From assembly GCF_008041935.1 (NCBI RefSeq), contig NZ_VKAC01000005.1:1-64000 (forward strand): a DNA stretch of 64,000 nucleotides. Reading direction: 5' to 3'. Positions within the stretch are counted from its first letter, which is position 1. Each line of letters starts with the position of its first letter. Shown here in pieces: positions 1 to 7,894 of the stretch. A program made the position numbers and the translations under genes. The notes beneath the pieces are model-generated. The model was not told where the DNA came from and did not search any database. It saw only the letters and a list, made by a program, of their open reading frames with translations. The DNA comes from Quadrisphaera setariae (lineage in GTDB: Bacteria; Actinomycetota; Actinomycetes; Actinomycetales; Quadrisphaeraceae).

Positions 1-95
1 GCCCCCGCGGTGAGCAGGGCCAGGGCCCCCAGCCGGCGGCGTCTGCCTCGGTGGCGCGCGCAGTCCGCAGGCCGGGTGGTCGCGGGGGTGGGCAC
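1..95 (-). CDS. N-terminus of a membrane or secreted protein, cut by window edge
   Basis: Only the first 31 codons are in the window, read leftward from a GTG at 95. The peptide has a short polar start, a very basic stretch (HRGRRRR) and then the beginning of a hydrophobic segment (LGALALLTAG), which is the usual shape of a signal peptide or first membrane helix. No clear ribosome binding site precedes the GTG, so the start and even the gene are uncertain. It would be divergent from the polyketide synthase operon. Function cannot be told from this fragment. Confidence 0.35.
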   Translation of the reverse strand, partial: MPTPATTRPADCARHRGRRRRLGALALLTAG

Positions 96-325
96 GGGGG
101 CGGGGTGTGGTGCGGAGGGCATCTGCTTTGTCCTTCGACGCATGTGAGCGGCACCTTGCTCCACCGCTCAGCAGATGCATCGGCTGGTTTCTAGAAGTTG
201 TTGAGTCCCCTTCTAGGGGTACCCCTTCCTCGGGGAAGGGCGTCCGGCCGCGGGGAGGTGGTGGGCGGGAGTGGGGTGGCGCAGCAGGGCGGCGCCGCGC
301 AGGGTGGGCTGGTGGGGGAGCACCA
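96..325. promoter_or_regulatory. Intergenic region before the polyketide synthase operon, with inverted repeats
   Basis: No gene is seen here. The stretch is less GC-rich than its surroundings. GCATCTGC at 119-126 pairs with GCAGATGC at 171-178, and inside that TGAGCGG (145-151) pairs with CCGCTCA (164-170), giving a branched hairpin. Further down, CCCCTT/AAGGGG-type repeats lie around 205-240. It probably holds the operon promoter and leader; no confident -35/-10 pair was identified. Confidence 0.4.
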
Positions 326-1468
326 GTGAGCCGCGTCGTCTCCGTGGCGCCCGTGCTGCCCGAGCGCAGCTACCCGCAGGAGCAGATCACCGAGGCCCTC
401 GTCGACCTCGTCTGCCCGCCCGGCTCGCCCGCGGCCGCGAAGGCCCCGCTGCTGCGCCGCCTGCACCGCTCCGGCGGGGTCCAGCGCCGCCACCTCGTCA
501 TGCCTCCCGAGGACTACGCCCGTCTCGACGGCTTCACCGCCGCCAACGACGCGTGGCTCCACCACGGCGCCGACCTGGGCCTGCGCGCCGCCCGCGCCGC
601 CCTGGAGCGGGCGGGCCTGGCCGCCGACGACGTCGACCTCGTCCTGTTCACCACCGTCACCGGGGTGTCCGCGCCGTCCCTCGACGCTCGGATCGCCGCC
701 CCGCTGGGCCTGCGGCCCGACGTCAAGCGGCTGCCGCTGTTCGGCCTGGGCTGCGTGGCCGGGGCCTCCGGGCTGGCGCGCCTGCACGACCACCTCACCG
801 GCCACCCCGACGACGTCGCCCTGCTGCTGTCCGTGGAGCTGTGCTCCCTGACGGTCCAGCGCGACGACCCCTCCACCGCCAACCTCGTGGCCTCCGGCCT
901 GTTCGGCGACGGCGCGGCCGCCGCCGTCCTGGTCGGGGAGCGCAGGGCCGCGGCGATGGGGCTCGACGGCCCAGCCGGTCGGTCGAGTCCCCGCATCACG
1001 GCGACCCGCAGCCACCTCTACCCGGGCACCACCGACGTGCTGGGCTGGGACGTCGGCGGGACGGGCTTCCGCATCGTGCTGTCGGCGTCCCTGGCCGACG
1101 TCGTCGAGGCCCACCTGGCCGAGGACGTCAAGCGCCTGCTCGCGCCGCTCGGCCTCGACCGCGGCGACGTCACCCGCTGGGTGGCCCACCCCGGCGGACC
1201 GAAGGTGCTCGAGGCGGCCTCCCGGGCGCTGGCCCTGGAGCCGGAGGCGCTCGCGCCCTCGTGGGCCTCGCTGGCGCAGGCGGGCAACCTCAGCTCCGCG
1301 TCCGTCCTGCACGTGCTCGCCGACGTCCTCGCAGCCGGTCGGGGAGAGCAGGACGACGACGGCGGGGCGCCGCAGCGCTGCGTGCTCTTCGCCCTCGGGC
1401 CGGGCTTCAGCGCGGAGCTGGTGCTGCTGGAGTGGGGGCTGCCCGACGCGGGGGAGGAGGCGCCGTGA
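326..1468 (+). CDS. Type III polyketide synthase (SrsA-like)
   Basis: A 380-residue chalcone/stilbene synthase-family enzyme. These homodimers extend an acyl-CoA starter with malonyl-type units and cyclise the product. The catalytic triad is intact: Cys143 in GLGCVAGA, His288 in VAHPGGPK and Asn321 in GNLSSAS. The GTG at 326 is chosen because GGGGGAG lies just upstream and the homologous N-terminus begins there; the reading frame stays open further upstream without family similarity. The stop overlaps the next start by 4 bp. The neighbours, a small methyltransferase and an FAD hydroxylase, match the Streptomyces griseus srsABC gene set, so an alkylresorcinol or alkylquinone product is likely; this is inferred from gene content. 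Confidence 0.9.
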   Translation: MSRVVSVAPVLPERSYPQEQITEALVDLVCPPGSPAAAKAPLLRRLHRSGGVQRRHLVMPPEDYARLDGFTAANDAWLHHGADLGLRAARAALERAGLAADDVDLVLFTTVTGVSAPSLDARIAAPLGLRPDVKRLPLFGLGCVAGASGLARLHDHLTGHPDDVALLLSVELCSLTVQRDDPSTANLVASGLFGDGAAAAVLVGERRAAAMGLDGPAGRSSPRITATRSHLYPGTTDVLGWDVGGTGFRIVLSASLADVVEAHLAEDVKRLLAPLGLDRGDVTRWVAHPGGPKVLEAASRALALEPEALAPSWASLAQAGNLSSASVLHVLADVLAAGRGEQDDDGGAPQRCVLFALGPGFSAELVLLEWGLPDAGEEAP

Positions 1469-2004
1469 GCAGCGTCGGCTGGTACGCCCTGCTGCTGCTC
1501 GCCGTGGGGCTGTGGCGGCTGGTGGAGCTGGTCGTCAGCGCCCGCAACCGCGCCTGGGCGCTGCAGCGCGGCGGCGTGGAGACCGGGCAGGGCCACTTCC
1601 CCGCCATGGCCGCCCTGCACACGGCGCTGCTCGTCGGCGCCCTGGTGGAGGTGGTCGTGGCCGACCGGCCGTTCGTGCCGGTGCTCGGCTGGGCGATGGT
1701 CGCGGTGCTCGTGGCCACGCAGGCGCTGCGGATGTGGTGCATGCACGCCCTCGGGCGGCAGTGGAACACCCGGGTGGTGGTGGTGCCGGGCATGCCGCGG
1801 GTGACCTCGGGGCCGTACCGGCTGCGGTGGCTGCCGCACCCCAACTACCTCGTGGTGGTGGTGGAGGGCGTCGCGCTGCCGCTGGTGCACACGGCCTGGG
1901 TGACGGCGGTGGTGTTCACGGTGCTCAACGCGGTGCTGCTGCTGCGCTTCCGGATCCCCGCCGAGGAGGCCGCGCTGGCCCGGCTGCACGACGCCCGGGC
2001 CTGA
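1465..2004 (+). CDS. Isoprenylcysteine carboxyl methyltransferase-family membrane methyltransferase (SrsB-like)
   Basis: A 179-residue integral membrane protein with about four hydrophobic segments. The C-terminal half carries the family pattern: GRQWNTRVVV, then GPYRLRWLPHPNYL, where the His-Pro-Asn-Tyr region helps bind S-adenosylmethionine and substrate. In the srs operon the equivalent enzyme O-methylates the phenolic lipid made by the type III polyketide synthase, and that role is inferred here. Translation starts at a GTG overlapping the synthase stop (GTGA) and ends 3 bp before the next gene, so the three genes are almost certainly co-transcribed and coupled. Confidence 0.85.
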   Translation: MSSVGWYALLLLAVGLWRLVELVVSARNRAWALQRGGVETGQGHFPAMAALHTALLVGALVEVVVADRPFVPVLGWAMVAVLVATQALRMWCMHALGRQWNTRVVVVPGMPRVTSGPYRLRWLPHPNYLVVVVEGVALPLVHTAWVTAVVFTVLNAVLLLRFRIPAEEAALARLHDARA

Positions 2005-2007
2005 CCC

Positions 2008-3183
2008 GTGGACGGCCACGGCGTCCTGGGGCGGGTGGTGGACCTGGCCGTGGTGGGCGGTGGCCCCGTGGGCCTGGCCACGGCCCTGCGGGCCGTCGCC
2101 GCCGGGCTGGACGTGGTGGTGGTGGAGCCCCGGGCCCTGTCCGACACGGCTGCGGGCAGCGGAGGGCGTGCCGCGCTCCCCCCGGTGGACAAGGCCTGCG
2201 GAGAGGGGCTGCTGCCCGGCGCGCTGGCGGAGGTGCTGGCCCTGGGGGTCGACCCGCCCGGGGCGCCGCTGACGGGGGTCACCTACGTGCTCGACGACGG
2301 CCGGACCGCCCGCGGTGGGCGTCCGCTGGAGGTCGGGCACGACTTTTCCGCCGGCGCCGGCCGCGGGGTGCGCCGCACCGCGCTGCACGCCGCGCTGGTG
2401 CAGCGGGCCGCGGCGGCGGGCGTGCCGCTGCTGTCCGGGCGCGCGGTCGACCTGGCCCAGGACGGCGCTCGCGTGCGGCTCGACGTCGTCGTCCCCGGCG
2501 GCGGCGGGGGGCCGGCGGTGGTGCGGCCGCTGCTGGCCCGCTGGGTGGTGGGGGCCGACGGCCTGCACTCGGTGGTGCGGCGGGCCGCGGGGCTGGAGGT
2601 GCGCGGGACCCGCCCGGCGGCGGGGCGCTTCGGGGTGCGCCGGCACGCGGCCGTGGCGCCGTGGAGCGGCCACGTGGAGGTGCACTGGGGGCGCGGCGTG
2701 GAGGGGTACGTCACGCCCGTCAGCGCCAGCGAGGTGGGTGTCGCGGTGCTCGGGCCGCGCGGGACCACCTTCTCCGAGGGTCTCGCCCAGCTGCCGCTGC
2801 TGGCGGAGCGGCTCGCCGGAGCGGCGTGGACGAGCTCGGCGCGGGGTGCCGGACCGCTGCGCCAGCGCGTGCGGGCCGTGACCTCGGGACGGGTGCTGCT
2901 GGCGGGGGACGCGGCCGGGTACGTCGACGCGCTGACGGGGGAGGGGCTGCGGGTGGGGCTCGCGGCGGCGCGGGCGGCGGTGGACGCGGTGACGGGCGAG
3001 CGTCCGCGGTGGGTGGCCCGGGGGTACGCCGAGGCGTGGGGGCGCCAGACGCGGACCCACCGGCTGCTGACCGTCGGGCTCCTGGCGGCCTCCGGGCCCC
3101 GGTGGGTGCGCGCGGGGCTGGTGCCGGCTGCTGCGGCGGCACCCCCGGTGTTCGCGGCGGTGGTGGAACGGCTCGCTCGGTGA
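2008..3183 (+). CDS. FAD-dependent monooxygenase / oxidoreductase (SrsC-like)
   Basis: A 391-residue flavoprotein of the aromatic-ring hydroxylase / geranylgeranyl-reductase superfamily. The N-terminus has the dinucleotide-binding fold (VVGGGPVGLATAL). The middle has the DG motif (GADGLHSVVRRAAG), and the second FAD motif is LLAGDAAGYVDALTGEGLR near the C-terminus. In the srs pathway the matching enzyme hydroxylates the alkylresorcinol ring, leading to quinones. Position as the third gene, 3 bp after the methyltransferase, supports the same role. The substrate is inferred, not seen. No clear terminator hairpin follows. Confidence 0.85.
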   Translation: MDGHGVLGRVVDLAVVGGGPVGLATALRAVAAGLDVVVVEPRALSDTAAGSGGRAALPPVDKACGEGLLPGALAEVLALGVDPPGAPLTGVTYVLDDGRTARGGRPLEVGHDFSAGAGRGVRRTALHAALVQRAAAAGVPLLSGRAVDLAQDGARVRLDVVVPGGGGGPAVVRPLLARWVVGADGLHSVVRRAAGLEVRGTRPAAGRFGVRRHAAVAPWSGHVEVHWGRGVEGYVTPVSASEVGVAVLGPRGTTFSEGLAQLPLLAERLAGAAWTSSARGAGPLRQRVRAVTSGRVLLAGDAAGYVDALTGEGLRVGLAAARAAVDAVTGERPRWVARGYAEAWGRQTRTHRLLTVGLLAASGPRWVRAGLVPAAAAAPPVFAAVVERLAR

Positions 3184-3249
3184 CGACCGGAAGGGCTGGA
3201 GGTGTTGTCGCGAAAACGCAGCGGTGAACGAAAGGGGTTGGTGTGATTG

Positions 3250-3274
3250 ATGTGACTCATGGGGCTGATGGGTT
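3250..3274 (+). repeat. Copy 1 of a 25-bp start-codon-containing element
   Basis: This stretch matches 53227-53251 at 24 of 25 positions, and shares its core (GTGACTCA then GGGCTGATGGG) with 3714-3733. At 53.2 kb the ATG inside it begins a real gene. Here the equivalent ATG at 3259 opens only MGLMGF before a stop. It may be a shared promoter/leader element or a leftover of a duplicated gene start. Confidence 0.5.
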
Positions 3275-3346
3275 TTTGATAACGGATCGGTCACGAAGCG
3301 GGCAGAGCACGCATGACGGACGCCGGATCGGGGCATCCGCACAGCC

Positions 3347-3481
3347 ATGATGTGGATGGCTCTGGCGCTTCCCCCGCTGCTCCTGCCGGCGCTCCTCGGC
3401 TTCTCGCGGTTCGAGTCGAAGATGATGACCGGCCCCACGCGGGCCGACCGCGCGGCGGCACCCGCCGCCAGCGCGGACTGA
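3347..3481 (+). CDS. Possible small membrane protein, 44 residues
   Basis: A short open frame that begins with a very hydrophobic segment rich in Leu, Pro and Ala (about residues 1-19) followed by a charged tail ending in an Ala-rich stretch. This is the layout of a single-pass membrane miniprotein. It lies in the 314-bp gap between the polyketide operon and tRNA-Arg. There is no convincing ribosome binding site and no family is recognised, so it may be chance. Confidence 0.25.
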   Translation: MMWMALALPPLLLPALLGFSRFESKMMTGPTRADRAAAPAASAD

Positions 3482-3497
3482 CACCGCTCCTCGGCGG

Positions 3498-3569
3498 TGC
3501 CCCAGGCGGGACTCGAACCCGCGACCTACCGCTTAGGAGGCGGTTGCTCTTCCGCTGAGCTACCAGGGC
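3498..3569 (-). tRNA. tRNA-Arg (anticodon CCT)
   Basis: Read on the minus strand, a full cloverleaf of 72 nt: a 7-bp acceptor stem with two G-T pairs, D arm GCTC/GAGC, anticodon stem ACCGC/GCGGT with loop CTCCTAA, and T arm GCGGG-TTCGAGT-CCCGC. The anticodon CCT reads the rare arginine codon AGG. The CCA end is not encoded. No integrase or repeated tRNA 3' end was seen nearby, so it is not marked as an attachment site. Confidence 0.95.
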
Positions 3570-3701
3570 GCACGCCCAGGGTAGCCGGGAGGAGCCCCCG
3601 GCCCGCACCCGCCGACACCCGGCGGCTCCCACCACCGGCCGTCGGCCACCTCGTCAGCGCGGCGCGGTGGCTCGGCCGTGCTGCCCCCCGGTCAGGCGCA
3701 C

Positions 3702-3707
3702 TAGCCT
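3702..3707 (+). promoter_or_regulatory. -10 box of a probable leaderless promoter
   Basis: TAGCCT ends 6 nt before the GTG at 3714 and no Shine-Dalgarno lies between. That spacing puts the transcription start at or next to the start codon. The same box and spacing precede galU at 12458. Confidence 0.45.
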
Positions 3708-3713
3708 TTCCAG

Positions 3714-6700
3714 GTGACTCAAGGGCTGATGGGCGTGGCGGGTGGGGCTGCTGGTGCCGGCGCGGCTGGGGGCCAGGGGCGCCCGCCGTCGGCGACCACC
3801 GGCTCTCCCGGTGCCTCCGGCGGCCCTGGCACCCCCGGGGGCGCCAGCGCCCCGAGGACCGGCGGTGCGCCCGAGGCTCCCCAGGGGCAGCAGCCGACCG
3901 CGCAGCCGACCCCGGCGGCGGGTCAGCCCACCCGGCCCGCAGGTGAGCCGTCTCCGGCGCCGGGCCAGCCCGCCGCGCCGGCCGCTGGCCGCCGTCCCGC
4001 CGCGGCACCCGCCCGTCCCCGCGGACTGGAGGCGGCCCTGGCCGGGTGGCGCACCGAGCTCGCCTCCCTGGGCGGGCCCGAGCCGCTCATGACCGCCGAG
4101 GACCTGCGCGACGGCTCCCTGGAGCTGGCCTCGGCGCACCCCTCCGGCGTCGCCCTGCTCCTCGCCGGCCGCCCCACGCGCCTGTCGCACCTCTTCCGCG
4201 AGGCCGGTGCCCTCGAGGAGGCGCGCCGACGAGCCCGCACCATCCGCGGCGAGGCCTCGGCCCTCGCCGACGAGCACGGCCTGCAGGCCTGCGTGCTGGC
4301 CGTGGGCCTGGCCTCCTGGCACGACGAGGCCAGCGGCACCACCGTCAGCACCCCGCTGCTGCTGCGCCCCGCGGAGCTGCACGCCCGCGGCTCCGGCCCG
4401 GTCGACTACGAGATCGGCCTGGGCGGCCCGGTGCGCACCAACCCGGCCCTCGTGCGCGAGCTGCAGCGCCGCGGCGTCCCGGTGGACCCGGCCGGGCTGG
4501 CGGCGCTGTCCGTGCACGCCCACGGCTTCGACCCCGCCCCCGCCCTGGAGCGGCTGCGCTCGCTCACCCGCGTGTCGGCTCCGGACATCCAGGTCAAGCC
4601 CGGCCTCCTCGTGACCGTGCTGGTGGACGTCGCCAGGTCGCTCGTCGCCGAGCTCGACCGCGCCGCCGACGACCTCGCCGGCTCCGACGTGGCCCTGGCG
4701 CTGTCGGGCGACACCGCGGCGCGCACCCGGCTGCAGCGGCCGACCACCGCCGTCGAGCTGCCCGAGGGCGCTCGCGGCGTCGACCCCGACGACGTCCAGG
4801 TGCTCCCGCTGGACGCGTCCCAGCGCCGCGTCCTCGACACCGTGCTCGCGGGCAGGTCGGTGCGCGTGGAGGCCGGCCCCGGCACCGGGGCCACGCAGGT
4901 GGCGGCCACGGCGGTGGCGGCGCTCGCCGCCACCGGCCGCAGCGTGCTGCTCGTGGCCGGCCAGCAGCAGGAGGCCGAGGACGTCGCCCGCCGGCTGGCG
5001 GCGCGCGGCCTCGGCGACCTCCTCGTCGACGCGACCGGCTCGGTGGACCCCAACAGCACCGGCCCGCTGCCGGTGATCCCCGTCGAGGGCACCTCGCCCC
5101 TGGGCGCGGGCGGCACGGGTGGACAGGGAGGCCCCGGCGGTGAGGCCGACGTCGTGGCGGCCCTGGGCCGGCACCGCGCCGCGCTGCACACCCGCCGGGG
5201 GCCGTGGGGCGTCTCCGCGCTGGAGGCCATGGCCGCCCTCGCGGTGCTCCCGCCCGGGCCCGACCCGGTGCGCCTGGCCCCCGCGGCGCTGCGCGCCATG
5301 GACGCCGCCGAGCGCGAGAAGGCCGCGGCGGAGCTGCGCGAGGCCGTGGACCTGGGCGCGCTGTCGGCGCGCGTCGGAGACACCGCCTGGTCCGGAGCGG
5401 CGCTGGCCAACCGCGACGAGGCCGCCGAGGCCCTCGACGAGGCGCGGGCGCTGCGCGACGACCTGCTGCCCGCCCTGCGGCGCCAGGCGACGGTGCTGGC
5501 CGGCGGGAGCGGCCTGCGCGTGCCGGGCTGCGTGTCCGACGCGCAGGCCCAGCTCGACCTGCTGGCGCGCGTGCGCGACTGCCTCGACTCCTTCCTGCCC
5601 GCGGTCTTCGACAGGCCGCTGACCCCCCTCATCGACGCCACCGCCCCGCCGTCGCAGCGCACGTCCGGGCCGCGCTACGGCGTCTTCGAGAGGCGCCGCC
5701 TGGAGCGCGCCGCGCGCGAGCTGGTGCGCCCCGGCGTGGTGCTCGACGACCTGCACGGGGCGCTGCTGGAGGCGGAGCGGTCCCGGCTCGACTGGGAGGC
5801 GTGGCGAGCGGAGGACGCCGCCGGCGCCCCGCCCCGCGTGCCGCAGGGCGTGCCCGCCGCCGAGGTGGTGCTCGACCAGGTGGTGGCGCAGGTCAGCGCC
5901 CTGTCCGCGGTTCTCGCGCCGACCACTGGCGGGGGAGCCCTCGCCGACGAGCCCTGGCACGCGCTCACCGAGCGCCTCGGTGCGCTCGTGGCCGACTCCG
6001 GCACCCTCGCCGACCTGCCCCAGCGCGCCCAGCTGCTCGCGGTGCTCGAGCGCCGCGGCCTGGTCCCGCTGCTGGAGGAGGCCCGCCGCCGCGGCCTCGA
6101 CCCCGACCAGGCCGTGGTGGAGCTGCGCCGCTCCTGGTGGCGCTCGGTGCTGGACACCCTCGTGGCCTCCGACCCCGCGCTGGGCGCCCTCGACGCGGTC
6201 GGCCACGCGGAGGCGAGCGCCGCCCTCGCGGCGCGCGAGAAGCACCGCCGCGCCGCGGCCGTGCACCGCGTGCGCGGTGCCACGGCCCTGTCCGCCAGCG
6301 CGCCGTGCCGCGTCAGCGGGCCGCTGGCGCTGTCGGTGGAGCTCGCCACCCAGCGCCGCTACGACGTCGTCCTCGTGCTGGCCGCCCACCGCGTGGGCGT
6401 GCCGGAGGCCCTGCTCGCGGCCTCTGCCGGGCGCCAGCTGGTGGTGGTCGGAGACCCGGGCGGCCCCACGCCGGTGCGCGTGGCGCCGCGTCGCGCCGAC
6501 GAGGCGCCGCTGCCGCGCGGCACCCGCCGCAGCGTCTTCGACGCCCTCGAGCAGGTGCTGCCCACCGTGCGCCTGGCCTGGCAGCACCGGATGCCGCTGC
6601 AGCTGGCCGCCCTCGCCGCCGCGGTGCCCGGCACCACCACCGGTGAGAACGCGGTCCCCTGCCCGCCCGGGCGGCAGCCCGTCCGGCTGCGCCGCGTCAG

Positions 6701-7589
6701 CGACGTCACCGGCCGCCCCGACGCCGACGGCGTGGTCAACAGTCCCGACGGCGAGGTCGCGGCGGTGGTGGACCTCGTGCTCAGCCACGTGCGCGACCAC
6801 CCCAACGAGTCGCTCGCGGTGGTCGCGCTGACCCGGCCGCACGCGCGCCGCATCGCGGACGCGATCCGCTCCGCGCTGCCCGCCCGCCCCGAGCTCGCGG
6901 CCTTCCTGCGCCGCCGGCGCCGCGAGAGCTTCGTGGTGACCGACGTCGAGCGCTGCGCCGACACCGTCCGCGACGCCGTCGTCTTCTCGGTGGGGCTGGG
7001 CGTCACGCCCCTGGGACGGTTCGTGCACCGCTTCGGCCCCCTCGACGACGCCGACGGCCACCGTTGGCTCGCGTCGGTGCTCACCCGCGCCCGCAAGCGC
7101 CTCACCGTGGTCAGCTGCGTGGCGGGGGAGGTGCTGGAGGCCTCCCAGTGCACCTCCACGGGCGCCTCCTCCCTGCGCCAGCTGCTGCTCTCCCTGGAGG
7201 AGCCGCCGGCCGCCGACCCGCTGGAGCCGCTGCGCGCCCACGGCCAGCGGCGGGCGCCGCTGACCGAGCCCCCGGCCCCCGACCCGCTGCTGGCGCGCCT
7301 GTCCGACCGGCTCGCCGGCCGCGGTGCGCGAGCGCTGGTCACCGGGACCGTGCCCGACGTCGTGGTGCTCCCCGCGGGGGCCGACGGACCCGCGGTGGCC
7401 GTCCTCACCGACATCCCCGCCGGCACCGACGACGATCCCGTGGGCGACCTCGTCCAGCGCGAGCTGGTGGTGCCCGAGCAGCTCGGCCACCTCGGCTGGG
7501 GCGTGGTCCGCGTCAGCGCGCGGGAGCTCTTCGACGACCCGACCGGCCCCGTCGCGGCGGTCCTGCGGGAGCTGTCCAGCGGTGCCTGA
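3714..7589 (+). CDS. UPF1-like superfamily 1 helicase / REase-like protein with degenerate ATPase motifs
   Basis: A 1291-residue protein. Residues 1 to about 100 are low-complexity Gly/Pro/Ala. The conserved body starts near RGLEAALAGWRTEL, as in large actinobacterial DUF4011-type helicases. The P-loop at 388-395 reads GPGTGATQ: the invariant Lys is Ala393. The expected DEAG/DEAS box is replaced by VLVLAAHRVGVPEALLA, while the following VVVGDP is kept. The motif VI region survives as LTRARKRLTVVS. The last ~90 residues resemble the vsr/MTES_1575-like nuclease domain (VPEQLGHLGWGVVRVSARELFDDP). It is probably a nucleic-acid-binding pseudo-helicase. Its stop overlaps a small downstream gene. 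Confidence 0.7.
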   Translation: MTQGLMGVAGGAAGAGAAGGQGRPPSATTGSPGASGGPGTPGGASAPRTGGAPEAPQGQQPTAQPTPAAGQPTRPAGEPSPAPGQPAAPAAGRRPAAAPARPRGLEAALAGWRTELASLGGPEPLMTAEDLRDGSLELASAHPSGVALLLAGRPTRLSHLFREAGALEEARRRARTIRGEASALADEHGLQACVLAVGLASWHDEASGTTVSTPLLLRPAELHARGSGPVDYEIGLGGPVRTNPALVRELQRRGVPVDPAGLAALSVHAHGFDPAPALERLRSLTRVSAPDIQVKPGLLVTVLVDVARSLVAELDRAADDLAGSDVALALSGDTAARTRLQRPTTAVELPEGARGVDPDDVQVLPLDASQRRVLDTVLAGRSVRVEAGPGTGATQVAATAVAALAATGRSVLLVAGQQQEAEDVARRLAARGLGDLLVDATGSVDPNSTGPLPVIPVEGTSPLGAGGTGGQGGPGGEADVVAALGRHRAALHTRRGPWGVSALEAMAALAVLPPGPDPVRLAPAALRAMDAAEREKAAAELREAVDLGALSARVGDTAWSGAALANRDEAAEALDEARALRDDLLPALRRQATVLAGGSGLRVPGCVSDAQAQLDLLARVRDCLDSFLPAVFDRPLTPLIDATAPPSQRTSGPRYGVFERRRLERAARELVRPGVVLDDLHGALLEAERSRLDWEAWRAEDAAGAPPRVPQGVPAAEVVLDQVVAQVSALSAVLAPTTGGGALADEPWHALTERLGALVADSGTLADLPQRAQLLAVLERRGLVPLLEEARRRGLDPDQAVVELRRSWWRSVLDTLVASDPALGALDAVGHAEASAALAAREKHRRAAAVHRVRGATALSASAPCRVSGPLALSVELATQRRYDVVLVLAAHRVGVPEALLAASAGRQLVVVGDPGGPTPVRVAPRRADEAPLPRGTRRSVFDALEQVLPTVRLAWQHRMPLQLAALAAAVPGTTTGENAVPCPPGRQPVRLRRVSDVTGRPDADGVVNSPDGEVAAVVDLVLSHVRDHPNESLAVVALTRPHARRIADAIRSALPARPELAAFLRRRRRESFVVTDVERCADTVRDAVVFSVGLGVTPLGRFVHRFGPLDDADGHRWLASVLTRARKRLTVVSCVAGEVLEASQCTSTGASSLRQLLLSLEEPPAADPLEPLRAHGQRRAPLTEPPAPDPLLARLSDRLAGRGARALVTGTVPDVVVLPAGADGPAVAVLTDIPAGTDDDPVGDLVQRELVVPEQLGHLGWGVVRVSARELFDDPTGPVAAVLRELSSGA

Positions 7590-7791
7590 GCCCGGCTCGT
7601 CCGTGGGTGGGCGCCGCCCGGGGCGCGCTCGGCGCCGCGTGGTGGCCCCTCCGACCGGCGCCCCCGGCGAGGAGGTCGAGGTGCCGGCGCTGCGCGAGCC
7701 GGGCCCCCGCGCCGCGGGGTCCGAGGACGCGCGGCGCTGGGCCGCTGAGGCCGAGCGCCTGCTCGCCGACCGCCCGCCCCACTGGGGCTGA
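7582..7791 (+). CDS. Small conserved protein ending in PPHWG
   Basis: A 69-residue protein beginning at a GTG that overlaps the stop of the helicase-like gene, so the two are translationally coupled. The first third is basic (RRPGRARRRVV). The C-terminus is acidic and helical (EDARRWAAEAERLLADR) and closes with PPHWG. A short protein with this tail sits next to related helicase-like genes in other actinobacteria as far as I recall. Its function is unknown; the coupling suggests a partner or regulator of the large protein. Confidence 0.6.
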   Translation: MPEPGSSVGGRRPGRARRRVVAPPTGAPGEEVEVPALREPGPRAAGSEDARRWAAEAERLLADRPPHWG

Positions 7792-7894
7792 CGGCGAGAC
7801 GCGCCGCCAGCCCCTTCTCCTCGCGATCACCGCGGGTCACCGTGCCGCGATCGCGACGACGACGTCGGCGCTCCCTCGAGCACAGGGTGGTGTC

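Noticed and set aside
1018-3438. An 806-codon minus-strand open frame
   Set aside because: It is antisense to the three polyketide-operon genes, whose catalytic motifs are intact; composition is Arg/Pro/His-rich.
3498-3569. tRNA-Arg as attachment site of an integrated element
   Set aside because: No integrase gene lies near and no repeat of the tRNA 3' end was found in the window.
3654-7490. A 1278-codon open frame on the minus strand
   Set aside because: It is antisense to the helicase-like gene. Its translation is His/Gly/Gln/Arg-rich with no family motif, as expected from the GC bias of the coding strand.
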